From assembly GCA_003576695.1 (NCBI GenBank), contig QOZQ01000007.1, positions 197,277 through 261,276 on the forward strand: 64,000 nucleotides of DNA, written 5' to 3'. The notes beneath the pieces were generated by a model. That model did no database searches, was not told where the DNA came from, and was given only the letters and a program-made list of their open reading frames with translations. The DNA comes from Taklimakanibacter lacteus. Its GTDB lineage: Bacteria > Pseudomonadota > Alphaproteobacteria > Rhizobiales > Aestuariivirgaceae. Shown here one piece after another: positions 51,251 through 60,373 of the stretch. The position numbers and the translations under genes are program-made. Each line of letters opens with the position of its first letter. Positions within the stretch are counted from its first letter, which is position 1.

Positions 51251-52705
51251 TCAGACGCCAATGGGCATATGCTCGGCCGAGCGCGATATCTTTCGCGGCG
51301 CGGTCAGCTCCTTCCACACAGTCAGCGCTTTGTTGACGGCCGGGAATGGCTCACGGCGCACAAATTTGCCGCGTCCGGCGCGCGGCACATTGCTGCCATC
51401 GCCCCACACGACCTCGCCGCGCGACAGCGTATAGCGGGGAAGCCCCGAGACCTTCACGCCTTCAAAGACATTGTAGTCAATGATCGATTTCTGCGTCGCC
51501 GCCGTGATCGTTTTGCTCGCTTTGGGGTCGAAGACAACGATATCGGCATCCGAGCCCGGCAGGAGCGCTCCCTTCTGCGGGTAGATATTGAGGATCCGGG
51601 CGATGTTGGTCGAGGTGACGGCCACGAATTCATTCTCGGTCAGCCGGCCGGTCAGGACACCCTTGGTCCACAGGACGGACAAGCGGTCCTCGAGACCGCC
51701 GGTGCCATTGGGGATCTTGGTGAAGTCCTTCACGCCGAACTGCTTCTGCGCGGTGGTGAAAGCGCAATGATCGGTCGCCACGACCTGCAGCGAGCCTGCG
51801 GCCAGCCCGGCCCACAGGCTGTCCTGATGCGACTTGCCGCGGAAAGGCGGGCTCATCACGCGGCGCGCCGCATGGTTCCATTCCTTGTTGAAATATTCGG
51901 TCTCATCGAGGGTGAGATGCTGCACCAGAGGCTCGCCATAGACGCGCATGCCTTTCTGCCGCGCCCGCCTGATCGCCTCATGCGCCTGCTCCGAGGAGGT
52001 GTGGACGATATAGACCGGCACGCCCGCCGCATCGGCGATCATGATGGCGCGGTTGGTCGCCTCGCCTTCGACCTCCGGCGGGCGCGAATAGGCATGCGCC
52101 TCCGGGCCCGATATGCCGAGCGCCAGGTATTTCTGCTGCAATGCCGCGATCACATCGCCATTCTCGGCATGCACCAATGGCAGGGCGCCAAGCTCGGCGC
52201 AGCGCGAGAAGGACGCGTACATCTCGTCGTCATTCACCATCAGCGCGCCCTTATAGGCCATGAAATGCTTGAAGGTGTTGACGCCGCGCCCGACCACCTT
52301 GGCCATCTCGTCGAAGTGATCTTTCGACCAGCCGGTGACGCACATATGGAAGGAATAGTCGGAAGCCGCCTGGCGCGCGGCGCGCCCTTCCCACTGATCG
52401 AGCGCCGCCAGCATGCCCTCCTTGCCCGGGATGACGAAGTCGACAACGAGCGTGGTGCCGCCGGAGAGCGCGGCAAGCGTGCCGCTTTCCCAGGTCTCCG
52501 CCGTCGTGGTCCCCATGAAGGGCATTTCGAGATGCGTATGGGGATCGATGCCGCCCGGCATGATATAGGCGCCTTCGGCATCGACAGTCTTGTCGCCCTT
52601 GAGATTGCCGCCGATGCCGGCGATCTTCTCGCCTTCGATCAGGATATCGGCTTTGTAGCTGCGGTCGGCGGCAACGACCGTGCCGCCCTTGATGACGGTA
52701 GACAT
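51251..52705 (-). CDS. hydA: Dihydropyrimidinase / D-hydantoinase
   Basis: Opens the ring of dihydrouracil, dihydrothymine or hydantoins. 484 residues: GGIDPHTHLEMPF (HxH zinc ligands), carboxylated Lys in FKHFMAYKGAL, His in VHAENGD, VHTSSEQAHEAI, and metal Asp in ATDHCAF. First gene of the minus-strand operon. The neighbouring enzymes for the steps before (dihydropyrimidine dehydrogenase) and after (beta-ureidopropionase) are absent from this window. Confidence 0.95.
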   Translation of the reverse strand: MSTVIKGGTVVAADRSYKADILIEGEKIAGIGGNLKGDKTVDAEGAYIMPGGIDPHTHLEMPFMGTTTAETWESGTLAALSGGTTLVVDFVIPGKEGMLAALDQWEGRAARQAASDYSFHMCVTGWSKDHFDEMAKVVGRGVNTFKHFMAYKGALMVNDDEMYASFSRCAELGALPLVHAENGDVIAALQQKYLALGISGPEAHAYSRPPEVEGEATNRAIMIADAAGVPVYIVHTSSEQAHEAIRRARQKGMRVYGEPLVQHLTLDETEYFNKEWNHAARRVMSPPFRGKSHQDSLWAGLAAGSLQVVATDHCAFTTAQKQFGVKDFTKIPNGTGGLEDRLSVLWTKGVLTGRLTENEFVAVTSTNIARILNIYPQKGALLPGSDADIVVFDPKASKTITAATQKSIIDYNVFEGVKVSGLPRYTLSRGEVVWGDGSNVPRAGRGKFVRREPFPAVNKALTVWKELTAPRKISRSAEHMPIGV

Positions 52706-52950
52706 GAACGCGAAGCTCCCTGAAACGGCTTTTCCGGGATCATTTGCCGCTGACAGGCTCTGGTCAAGCAGATTTCCGCCGTGCCGCTAACGCAGGCCTG
52801 CCTCGCGACTTGCGGATAAATGCGGTGAGGAGAGTCGGCACGCCTGTAGCAAAAGCTCCATTTTTCCGTGTCACGGCCAAGTCACGCCGTCCCAGCTAGT
52901 CCATCAAACAACACACGCCACACCGCGCCTCAGACGGACGGAGGGAATAG

Positions 52951-53643
52951 ATGAACAGACTGGGCATTTCACTTTTTGCGGCCACCGTACTTTTTCAAGG
53001 CATGGTGCCGTCGATCGGCCTCGCGCATCAGTCATTTCGGGTTACGTCGCCCGAAGCGATACCCGTCGAACCCGAACCGCCGATCCTCGCCGATACGGCA
53101 TCGTACAGCGATGCCGACTGCTCGATATACAAAGATATCTCCAGCGCGCAGTTCTATGCACTGCCTACAAAGCTCTCGCGAATTCCCAGTTCGCCCGACT
53201 CTCTTCTCGGTGCCGCTCTCGAAAGCGAGCGTCAAGACCATATTGTCGTCGTTCTGGTCCATGGAGTTGATCGGGAACTCCTCGATTTGTGCGTCTCGCG
53301 CTTCGCCAAAACTGCAGCCATAAGCACCACGAAAGTGTCCCTATATCCCTTCGAGATCGTCGACGTCTCGCTAATCAGCGACCCGAACGACCACTTGGTC
53401 GTCAAATTCAATTTCGCCAAGTCATACCGGCTTTCGTTCAGAAACAATCCCATGCTGATGACCATCATTCAATCTTCCGCGCGCCGGAATGTCCGTACGC
53501 TGAAGAACGCTCTCTTTCTGAAGTTCGATGCGGTAGCGGCTGTTCGACTGAGAGTCCAGAACAGCTCGGGAACTATCGAATATCGGACGCTAACCATCCC
53601 GATTACGTTGGGAAATATCGGACTTTCGTCACAGGGACTCTAA
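52951..53643 (+). CDS. Exported protein of unknown function, first gene of a three-gene related set
   Basis: 230 residues. Signal peptide MNRLGISLFAATVLFQGMVP, cleavage near GLAHQ. Mature region begins with YSDADCSIYKDISSAQFYAL followed by a Pro, a motif echoed in the next two gene products. Later, YPFEIVDVSLISDPNDHLVV and KNALFLKFDAVAAVRLRVQ look like paired strands. No known family recognised. Base composition is clearly more AT-rich than its neighbours. The 245-base upstream gap contains the small palindrome CCGTGTCACGG (52866-52876) and otherwise nothing recognisable. GACGGAGGGAATAG precedes the ATG. Confidence 0.8.
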   Translation: MNRLGISLFAATVLFQGMVPSIGLAHQSFRVTSPEAIPVEPEPPILADTASYSDADCSIYKDISSAQFYALPTKLSRIPSSPDSLLGAALESERQDHIVVVLVHGVDRELLDLCVSRFAKTAAISTTKVSLYPFEIVDVSLISDPNDHLVVKFNFAKSYRLSFRNNPMLMTIIQSSARRNVRTLKNALFLKFDAVAAVRLRVQNSSGTIEYRTLTIPITLGNIGLSSQGL

Positions 53644-53658
53644 CCACAGGAGGTAGGA

Positions 53659-54684
53659 ATGCTTCTCTTTCATGAAGTTGCTCGTGCAACAAACTATATG
53701 ACCGTATACAAAGATTCGGATGACCCTCGCCTATTCTACTATATCCCGCAGTTCGCTGAAATTTCGAAGCGAAACGACGGCAAGCTCGCATTCGGCGCCG
53801 TGTTTTTCGAAAAGAATCCGAATGACCCCAATGACGGATTTTCCCTGTACAATTTCGGCGTGCGCGGCGTCTATCCTTCAGCGGAGCTTGCCGCGGTCAA
53901 GAGCGAGCTCGAAGCGCAGTATGGCGGTCCTGTAGCACTTCAACCCGTTAATCCATCAGTCGCCACACCCTCCCTGCATCCGATCACCGATGGTATCTAT
54001 CGCTCCATCAAATGCCAATTGAACGGCGGCAATCTGTACACCGATCTGGCGGCCTCCTTCACAGTCGACGAATCGCTTGAGCCTGAACTCTCCAAGCTCA
54101 TGAAAAGCGGGGGCGTGGGATGGGCCGGATCCATCATGTACAAGGTTCTTACAAAGCGCACGGTCTTCAAATTCAAGATCGTCGCGAACTGGCACCGTGT
54201 TTTGGAGCATTTTCGCGCCCAGGTGAGCATCAAATACTGGTTCGTCAGCGCAAACCTCTCTTATGAAACACAGAAACTCATCCAAAACGGAACGATATCG
54301 ATCACTGTGGATGGCGGGACCCCGTCAGAACGAGAAAAGGTGACAAGCCTTGCCGAAAAGATCGCCGGCCGCCTCTTTGTGCCGACACTTCAGGAGAATC
54401 CCATGCCGGGTCATCCTACAGGGTCCGCTCTCTGCCTGAGCGTGAACTACAGCAAAATCGAAGAGGACAAGACCGAGACCTGGACTGGCGAATATAACGA
54501 CTACGAGGAAAAGGAACTCGGAATGGCGGCATATGTCCGTGATATCCCGGACGAATATTTTGTCAATTTCGACAAGGCAAAGCACTTCATCAACGATCTC
54601 GATTCTCCGGATACGCACCAACAGTATGAGAAGCCGCTTTTAGATCCGAAAAAGAAAGAAACTGCACGAACCGCCCGATCCTGA
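53659..54684 (+). CDS. Protein of unknown function, second gene of the related set
   Basis: 341 residues, no signal peptide. ATNYMTVYKDSDDPRLFYYI then P matches the motif in the other two products. The middle (KLMKSGGVGWAGSIMYKVL, then TKRTVFKFKIVANW) matches the third product's ILKGALAIEVPADRILLKYT region in layout: a helix, a Gly-rich turn, then an alternating hydrophobic strand. The C-terminal stretch is Lys- and Glu-rich (YEKPLLDPKKKET). AGGAGG lies 8 bases before the ATG. Starts 15 bases after the first gene, so one operon. Confidence 0.8.
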   Translation: MLLFHEVARATNYMTVYKDSDDPRLFYYIPQFAEISKRNDGKLAFGAVFFEKNPNDPNDGFSLYNFGVRGVYPSAELAAVKSELEAQYGGPVALQPVNPSVATPSLHPITDGIYRSIKCQLNGGNLYTDLAASFTVDESLEPELSKLMKSGGVGWAGSIMYKVLTKRTVFKFKIVANWHRVLEHFRAQVSIKYWFVSANLSYETQKLIQNGTISITVDGGTPSEREKVTSLAEKIAGRLFVPTLQENPMPGHPTGSALCLSVNYSKIEEDKTETWTGEYNDYEEKELGMAAYVRDIPDEYFVNFDKAKHFINDLDSPDTHQQYEKPLLDPKKKETARTARS

Positions 54685-54755
54685 ACATCATCACTTTGCG
54701 GTGTCGTCTCAGCCACCCGGGCGACACCGCGCGCGGCGAAAGGAGGAGTAATACA

Positions 54756-55571
54756 ATGCGCCCGGCAACGAACTATGCAAGCACCTTTGATGACCTCCAA
54801 ATCTTTGAGGACGTGCATAAACGATCCGTATTCTATGTCCCAGCATTCATGAGCTCGCAGCTGGGCGAACAGGAGATCGGAAACGTCAAGCATATTCTTC
54901 AAGGCACTATCGAGATCGGCATTTCGGAGTTGAAGAAGGCGGCTCTCGTTGCCCAATTTCCCAAAAGCGTCGTCGCCCCGATCGAGATCTCCGGATATCA
55001 GTTCAAGGATCCCTTTGCCAGCGGTGTTCCCGGGCATTCCGTCCGTATCCACGTCCTTTCCCAGATTCCATATCCAAAGCTGATACTCTCCGCGACCTTG
55101 GATAAGGGCGCAGCCGACTATCTTCCGGTATTGGAGCGCTTGCGCAACAGTTGGGCAGACAAGTCCATCCTGAAGGGCGCGCTTGCCATTGAAGTCCCCG
55201 CCGACAGAATACTCCTGAAATACACGATTGGGATCAATAACAATGAAATAAAGCAGATCAGAGAGGAGGAATTGGAGCAAAAGGGACTCACCGAAATTGC
55301 CCTCTGCGCATTTATCAAAAGCCTGATTGACCGTGGAGCAATAGAGGGCGCAGTTGAGTTCGGCGGGTCAACCGGCGAACGTATCCGCGATGAGCTGTCG
55401 ACGAAGAAGCTCCTCTCGGGGCATTTCCTGCCCGAAGATCAACCAACGACGATGGACGATGGAACCGCGATCACCCTTTGGCGACAGTATCAGCATCGGA
55501 TAGGCGCGCCGACAGAAAATTATCTGGGTGTCAAGACCACGCCGGAAACAATAAACATCGTCTTGAATTGA
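54756..55571 (+). CDS. Protein of unknown function, third gene of the related set
   Basis: 271 residues, no signal peptide. MRPATNYASTFDDLQIFEDV then HKRSVFYVP repeats the ATNY...D...FY.(I/V)P pattern of the second product. Further on, ADYLPVLERLRNSWADKSIL-KGALAIEVPADRILLKYT parallels the other two. AAAGGAGGAG precedes the ATG at 54756; an upstream frame would be Arg-rich and unlike the rest. The gene is AT-richer than the surrounding genome. No family recognised. Confidence 0.8.
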   Translation: MRPATNYASTFDDLQIFEDVHKRSVFYVPAFMSSQLGEQEIGNVKHILQGTIEIGISELKKAALVAQFPKSVVAPIEISGYQFKDPFASGVPGHSVRIHVLSQIPYPKLILSATLDKGAADYLPVLERLRNSWADKSILKGALAIEVPADRILLKYTIGINNNEIKQIREEELEQKGLTEIALCAFIKSLIDRGAIEGAVEFGGSTGERIRDELSTKKLLSGHFLPEDQPTTMDDGTAITLWRQYQHRIGAPTENYLGVKTTPETINIVLN

Positions 55572-55615
55572 TTCCAGCGCATCCTGCCACATTGCATTGC
55601 TGCCAGCGTTAACGA

Positions 55616-58012
55616 TCAATCATTGTCGCTGAGACCTGCGCCCGCGCCGGCGAGACGGGAGTGCTCCGATGCCGGAACATAGGTGAGGATCGCCAGGGCA
55701 TCGAATCTTTGCCACAGCTCATCGGCAATTGCAACGCCGCCGCTCTGCATTACAGGCGCCGATTCGAGCATATCCGGTGCAGGCAGCGCAGATATCGTCA
55801 TACCACGTTCCATCTCATGCTCACCGAGCGTGGCCATCACATATGCCGCATCACTGCCGATCGTGATCTCACGCTCCTCCATGCGTAGTCGGAGACGGCA
55901 CTGCAGACTTACCGCGATGCACGTCAGTGTGGGAGCGAGCAGATCTGGCATCGCTATCGGCGAAGCGATGTGCAGCGTGCCTTCCGCAATATCCTTGATC
56001 CGATCGGCGATCGCCGGACCAAGTACAAGCGGGCTGAGCGGAAGAGCCTCCAACGACCGGATGCCTGTGGGATCGGAGATGATGTGCACCGAGTGATCGG
56101 CCTCGTGAAGCGCTTCAAGGGAATCCACCAGCCGGCCGAGATGCTCCGGTGTCGATTGTGCCACTCGTCGCGCCATCCGCCCGACATCTTCAGCTAATCC
56201 CCAGCTGAGGCCCGCGCCGCGCGCCGCCTTGCGCAGTTCGGCGTCGATTTCATTGAGAGAATAGCCTTCGGGTTCTGCTCGTTTCGACTGAGCGATCCCC
56301 GGCGAAGCGTTACTTCTTTCTCTCTCATTCTCATACCGACGATCGAGCGGGGGAATGGCCCAGTCATCGGGCGCGATCTCACTCAATTCGTCGGGGAATG
56401 GCGCATAACGGTACAGCGCCACCCTCACCCAGCGATCGGAGCGCGGATCGAAATCCGTGGCGCCGAAGAAAGACAGCTTGCAGCGCAGGATATCGATCGG
56501 GCGCAGTTCGGCGCTGGTGAGATTGTCTCTCACCTCGGCGTAGCGCCGGCGCGCCGTCAACTGCACACGCCGGACGGCATGGCGAAATTCCGGATGCGCC
56601 GCCAGAAACGCCGCAACAGTCATGCCGGAGGGAAGATCAGCGATCACGCGATGAAGCTGCGCCACATCGCGGGCGATCGTCAGCGGCAACTCGCGCTCGG
56701 CTCCCGGCTCCTGCCAGCGCTCGCCAAGCCGCGGCTCGAGTTTTTCCTCCGATACGTACCAGAAGCGCGCTTGCGCCTCGGGCGCGGTGAAATCGATCGT
56801 AAGGGCAAAGCCATAGGCGGCCTCTATCTGAGCGCGCAATTGCGAAAGCGCCGCCGCGCCATCGATCGCGGCATCGGGTGCCTCGTCCCCGGCCATCATT
56901 TCGCTCAGATCATCGATCAGCGCACCATAGGGTTCGAGCAGCAAGGTCACGAGGAGTTCCTGCGCCTCCAGGCCAAGCTGCGCTTCGGCGAAGGCGAGCA
57001 GGCTCCTCCATGCGCCCGATGCGCCAAGGTCAGTCCTGCCGACCTCGACCACAAGGCGGTCGAGATCGAGCAGAAGCGCCCCTATTCGCTCGCCTTGCAC
57101 GGCATCGTCGGTCCGCCACTCGCTCATTTGACGCCGTGCCCGGCCTAGCCTGTCGCGGAATACCGCGATTTCCAAGGCACCGGCATGCTCGATGGCCAGC
57201 ACACGGCTCAATGCCGTCTCGCGCGCCTCTATCCAGCGATGAAACAACCCGGGATGATTGACGACGAAGGGCGCCATGCCGAGCCCGGTCGAATTGCCGA
57301 CACCCAACCGCCGGCGCAGAGCACGATTGAGGCGAACCGCCTTGTCGGGCGATCGAAGCGCGGCCAGATGCTCGACCAGATCGGCGGTGAAGGCGCGGAT
57401 CAGCCAGACGGTCAGCATCTCAGCCGCGAAGGGACCCGAAAGGCCCGGCCGGCGGGCGATCCTTTCGCGGTCGGCCAGACCGAACTTGCCGCTGCCATAG
57501 ACTGCCGTCGTGCGCATCAGATAGCCCACGGCATCGAGATCGGCGGCGGCGGGTTGCCGGCCATCCGCCAATCGCGACACGACATGGTCGAACAACCGGA
57601 CGCTGCGGTTGGCGCGCGCCATGACGAGCTCGCTCGCGCTGCAACGGCCGGCCTCCTGGCGCGGGACATTGCGCGACAGACGCTCGATGTCGGCCCGCGT
57701 CACGGCGCCGTCATGCAGGACAAAGGTCGCATCCCATTCCTCGGCAATCACCCGGTCGGTGCGCTTTGCCGGATCGAGATCATGGCCGAAGGCGACCAGG
57801 GAATATACCCATCCTTCGCCCTGGACTTCATAGACGGCGACGCCTTCGCCCTTGGCATCGATTTCCCACAAGACCCGCTCGATCCGCCACTGCTTGCGCA
57901 CCAGGCGCCGCAGCAGCACGCGCATGAAGCTGAGGCGGGTCTGATGGAAGCTGCCCATCCTCGCCAGGCGAAGGACCTGATCGGGCGGGCGCAAGCCGGC
58001 AGCCCTGCTCAC
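55616..58012 (-). CDS. 798-residue protein with a C-terminal DUF3726-like module
   Basis: The last about 210 residues begin GYSLNEIDAELRKAARGAGL followed by SWGLAEDVGRMARRV, the pattern of DUF3726 proteins, which normally stand alone at about 220 residues. The first about 580 residues form an unrelated conserved region (RPPDQVLRLARMGSFHQTR, then RWEIDAKGEGVAVYEV-like RVLWEIDAKGEGVAVYEVQG). Function of both is unknown. Start: GTG 58012 overlaps the dipeptidase stop as GTGA and the residues from there read as protein; ATG 57958 is the alternative. A reading frame further upstream lies in the dipeptidase gene and is Arg-rich, not coding. Confidence 0.8.
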   Translation of the reverse strand: MSRAAGLRPPDQVLRLARMGSFHQTRLSFMRVLLRRLVRKQWRIERVLWEIDAKGEGVAVYEVQGEGWVYSLVAFGHDLDPAKRTDRVIAEEWDATFVLHDGAVTRADIERLSRNVPRQEAGRCSASELVMARANRSVRLFDHVVSRLADGRQPAAADLDAVGYLMRTTAVYGSGKFGLADRERIARRPGLSGPFAAEMLTVWLIRAFTADLVEHLAALRSPDKAVRLNRALRRRLGVGNSTGLGMAPFVVNHPGLFHRWIEARETALSRVLAIEHAGALEIAVFRDRLGRARRQMSEWRTDDAVQGERIGALLLDLDRLVVEVGRTDLGASGAWRSLLAFAEAQLGLEAQELLVTLLLEPYGALIDDLSEMMAGDEAPDAAIDGAAALSQLRAQIEAAYGFALTIDFTAPEAQARFWYVSEEKLEPRLGERWQEPGAERELPLTIARDVAQLHRVIADLPSGMTVAAFLAAHPEFRHAVRRVQLTARRRYAEVRDNLTSAELRPIDILRCKLSFFGATDFDPRSDRWVRVALYRYAPFPDELSEIAPDDWAIPPLDRRYENERERSNASPGIAQSKRAEPEGYSLNEIDAELRKAARGAGLSWGLAEDVGRMARRVAQSTPEHLGRLVDSLEALHEADHSVHIISDPTGIRSLEALPLSPLVLGPAIADRIKDIAEGTLHIASPIAMPDLLAPTLTCIAVSLQCRLRLRMEEREITIGSDAAYVMATLGEHEMERGMTISALPAPDMLESAPVMQSGGVAIADELWQRFDALAILTYVPASEHSRLAGAGAGLSDND

Positions 58013-59004
58013 TTGCCCGGCTCTTGCGTGGAGAAGGACAGGTCGAAGAAGCGCAGCCAGTTCCCGCCCATGATCGCATCGACCTCGGCCTTGGCGAAAC
58101 CGACCTTGCCGAGCCCCTCGGCGATCGTCGGGAAATCCCTGTTGCTGCGGAACCAGTCGGGCTGCGGCGGGAAGACGACCGGATTGCCGGGATCGGCCGG
58201 CTCTTTCGTCCAGCTGCCACGGCGCATCCACTGGACGACCGCGTCCGGCTGGTTCTGGCACAGATCCGATCCGAGCCCCAGGTTTCCGACACCCGTCAGT
58301 TCGGCGGTCCGCGCCACCATGGCGCAGAACTCCGCCAGCGTGCAGGCGCTGCCATCCTTCAAATGATGCGGATAGAGGCTGAAGCCCAGCATGCCACCCG
58401 TGCCGGCCAGCGCCTTCAGCACATCATCCGGCTTGTTGCGCACCACCGGATGCCAGCGATGCGGGTTGGCATGCGTCACGGCGATGGGCCGGCTTGACAG
58501 CTCGATCGCCTCAAGTGTCGAGCGTGGTCCCGAATGCGACATGTCGATGACCATGCCGAGACGATTCATCTCGGCAATGACCTCGCGCCCCATGCGCGTA
58601 ATCCCGGCATCCACCCTTTCATAGCAGCCCGAGGCCAGGAGACTCTGGTTATTGTAGGAAAGCTGCATGAAGCGCACGCCGAGCGCATGGCAGACTTCCA
58701 CCAGTCCGATGTCGTCCTCGATCGGCGAACAATTCTGCAGGCCGAAGAAGACGGCAATACGCCCTTCCGCCGCAGCGCGCCTGACATCCTCGCCGGCCCT
58801 CGCGTGAAAGATCAGATCCGTATGCGCGGCGAACAGCCCGTTCCAGCGCACGATATTGGCGACGGTCTCGCGAAAATCCTCGTGATAGGCGATCGTCACA
58901 TGAATGGCGTCGACGCCACCCGCTCTGAGATCGCGGAAGATGGCTTCCGAGTAGTTGCAATATTGGAGGCCGTCGATGACGACGCTGCGGCGCACTTTTC
59001 CCAT
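58009..59004 (-). CDS. Membrane dipeptidase-type (M19) hydrolase
   Basis: 331 residues, renal-dipeptidase-like TIM barrel. VVIDGLQY at the N-terminus where typical M19 reads DGHND, so the first metal site is altered (no HxD seen). Others are kept: FFGLQN, Glu in LVEVCHALGVRFMQL, DMSHSG with the metal His, VTHANP with the second His, and GLGSDL with Asp. Substrate is uncertain; M19 relatives act on D-amino-acid-containing dipeptides. A DadA-type oxidase lies upstream, which fits D-amino-acid use (inference). Confidence 0.87.
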   Translation of the reverse strand: MGKVRRSVVIDGLQYCNYSEAIFRDLRAGGVDAIHVTIAYHEDFRETVANIVRWNGLFAAHTDLIFHARAGEDVRRAAAEGRIAVFFGLQNCSPIEDDIGLVEVCHALGVRFMQLSYNNQSLLASGCYERVDAGITRMGREVIAEMNRLGMVIDMSHSGPRSTLEAIELSSRPIAVTHANPHRWHPVVRNKPDDVLKALAGTGGMLGFSLYPHHLKDGSACTLAEFCAMVARTAELTGVGNLGLGSDLCQNQPDAVVQWMRRGSWTKEPADPGNPVVFPPQPDWFRSNRDFPTIAEGLGKVGFAKAEVDAIMGGNWLRFFDLSFSTQEPGK

Positions 59005-59071
59005 CCCAGCCCTGATCCGTCTGGAGGCAATCTACAGCAAGATCGGAAAAATCAAACCGGCGAAGCGACCG

Positions 59072-60331
59072 TCAGAAGCGATCGGCGCGGAAGGGCCTCA
59101 GATCGATACTGGTCGGCCTGCCCGCCGCGAGCTCGGAAATGAGCTTGCCCGTCACCGATCCGGCGATCAGGCCCTGATGGCCGTGACCGAAGGCGAAGAG
59201 CACATTGGGGTGGCGGCGCGAAACATCGATCACCGGAATGCTGTCGGGCGTGCCGGGGCGATGACCCATCCAGCGCTTGACCTCTCCCCCATGCAATTGC
59301 GGGAACATCTGCCGGCCCTGACGTAGAAGGATATCCGCCCGCGCATAGTTGGGCGGGGCCTCGAGGCCGGCAATCTCGACGGTGCCGGCGAGGCGCAAGC
59401 CCTCTTCCATCGGCGAGGCAACGAATTTGCGCTCGGCCGACAGGGTCTGGATGCGCAACCCCACATCGGCGCCCTTGACCATGACATGATAGCCGCGCTC
59501 GGTGTCGAGCGGCACATCTGTCCCGAGCTTCCTCGCGAGCGCGCCCGACCAGGCGCCGGCCGCGAGAACGACGCGCTCCACCGGGCGGCGCCCCTGATCG
59601 GTGAGGACCGCGACCGGTCCATGGGCTCCAAGCTCGAAGCCTTCGACCCTCGCCCTGATGAAGCGCACGCCCTGGCGCGCCGCATGCTCGGCGAGGCTCG
59701 CCACCAGGCGGCCCGGATTCTTCGCCTGGCCCTGATCCGGCAAATACACGGCGCGCTGATAGATGGGCGCCAAAGCCGGCTCGAGCTGGCGCAGCTCATC
59801 CTTGTTCAGCACTTGGAAATTGACCCCGCGCTCGCGCCGCAGCCCCAGGCTGAAGGCGCTTTTCTCCGGGCCTTGCGGATCCTCATAGACGAAGAGCTGG
59901 CCGCGCCTGGCGATCAGATCCTCGCAACCGGCCTCTTTCACCAGAGGCTCGTAGCAATCGAAGGTGAGCCGATGCAGCGAGCGCATCGCATCGGCGATCT
60001 CGACGACGCGCTCCTTGCGGGCGGAGGCCAGATAGCGCAGCAGCCAGGGCAGCGCCTGCGGCAGATAGGACAGGCGCACGAAAAGAGGGCCCTCGGGATC
60101 GAGCAGCCATTTCGGGATGTTCTTCATCAATCCCGGCATGGCATTGGGAATGCACGATCCCGGGCAGATGCCGCCGGCATTGCCATAGGAGCATTGCGCT
60201 TCCGAGCCCGGCAGAGCCGGGTCGATCACTTCGACATCGAAGCCTTCGCGCAAGAGGTAGTTCGCCGAGCAGACGCCGATGATGCCGGCGCCGATGACGG
60301 TTATTTGCTTGGCCGCATCTGCTGAAACCAT
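59072..60331 (-). CDS. FAD-dependent D-amino-acid dehydrogenase-like oxidoreductase (DadA type)
   Basis: 419 residues, DAO fold. Dinucleotide motif VIGAGIIGVCSANYL, CSYGNAGGICPG behind it, and the C-terminal FGHGHQGLIAGSVTGKLISE, all DadA hallmarks. Oxidative deamination of a D-amino acid or related secondary amine (such as D-hydroxyproline) is expected. Start ATG 60331; a longer frame to 60361 adds an unlikely tail. 67 bases separate it from the dipeptidase. Confidence 0.93.
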   Translation of the reverse strand: MVSADAAKQITVIGAGIIGVCSANYLLREGFDVEVIDPALPGSEAQCSYGNAGGICPGSCIPNAMPGLMKNIPKWLLDPEGPLFVRLSYLPQALPWLLRYLASARKERVVEIADAMRSLHRLTFDCYEPLVKEAGCEDLIARRGQLFVYEDPQGPEKSAFSLGLRRERGVNFQVLNKDELRQLEPALAPIYQRAVYLPDQGQAKNPGRLVASLAEHAARQGVRFIRARVEGFELGAHGPVAVLTDQGRRPVERVVLAAGAWSGALARKLGTDVPLDTERGYHVMVKGADVGLRIQTLSAERKFVASPMEEGLRLAGTVEIAGLEAPPNYARADILLRQGRQMFPQLHGGEVKRWMGHRPGTPDSIPVIDVSRRHPNVLFAFGHGHQGLIAGSVTGKLISELAAGRPTSIDLRPFRADRF

Positions 60332-60373
60332 GTTCGATGCCCTAGTCCTGCACCATTCCACAACCCGTCATCC

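Noticed and set aside
58013-58261. N-terminal 83 codons in frame upstream of the DUF3726-like protein.
   Set aside because: They lie in the dipeptidase gene, are Arg/Gly/Pro-rich, and a GTGA overlap start fits better.
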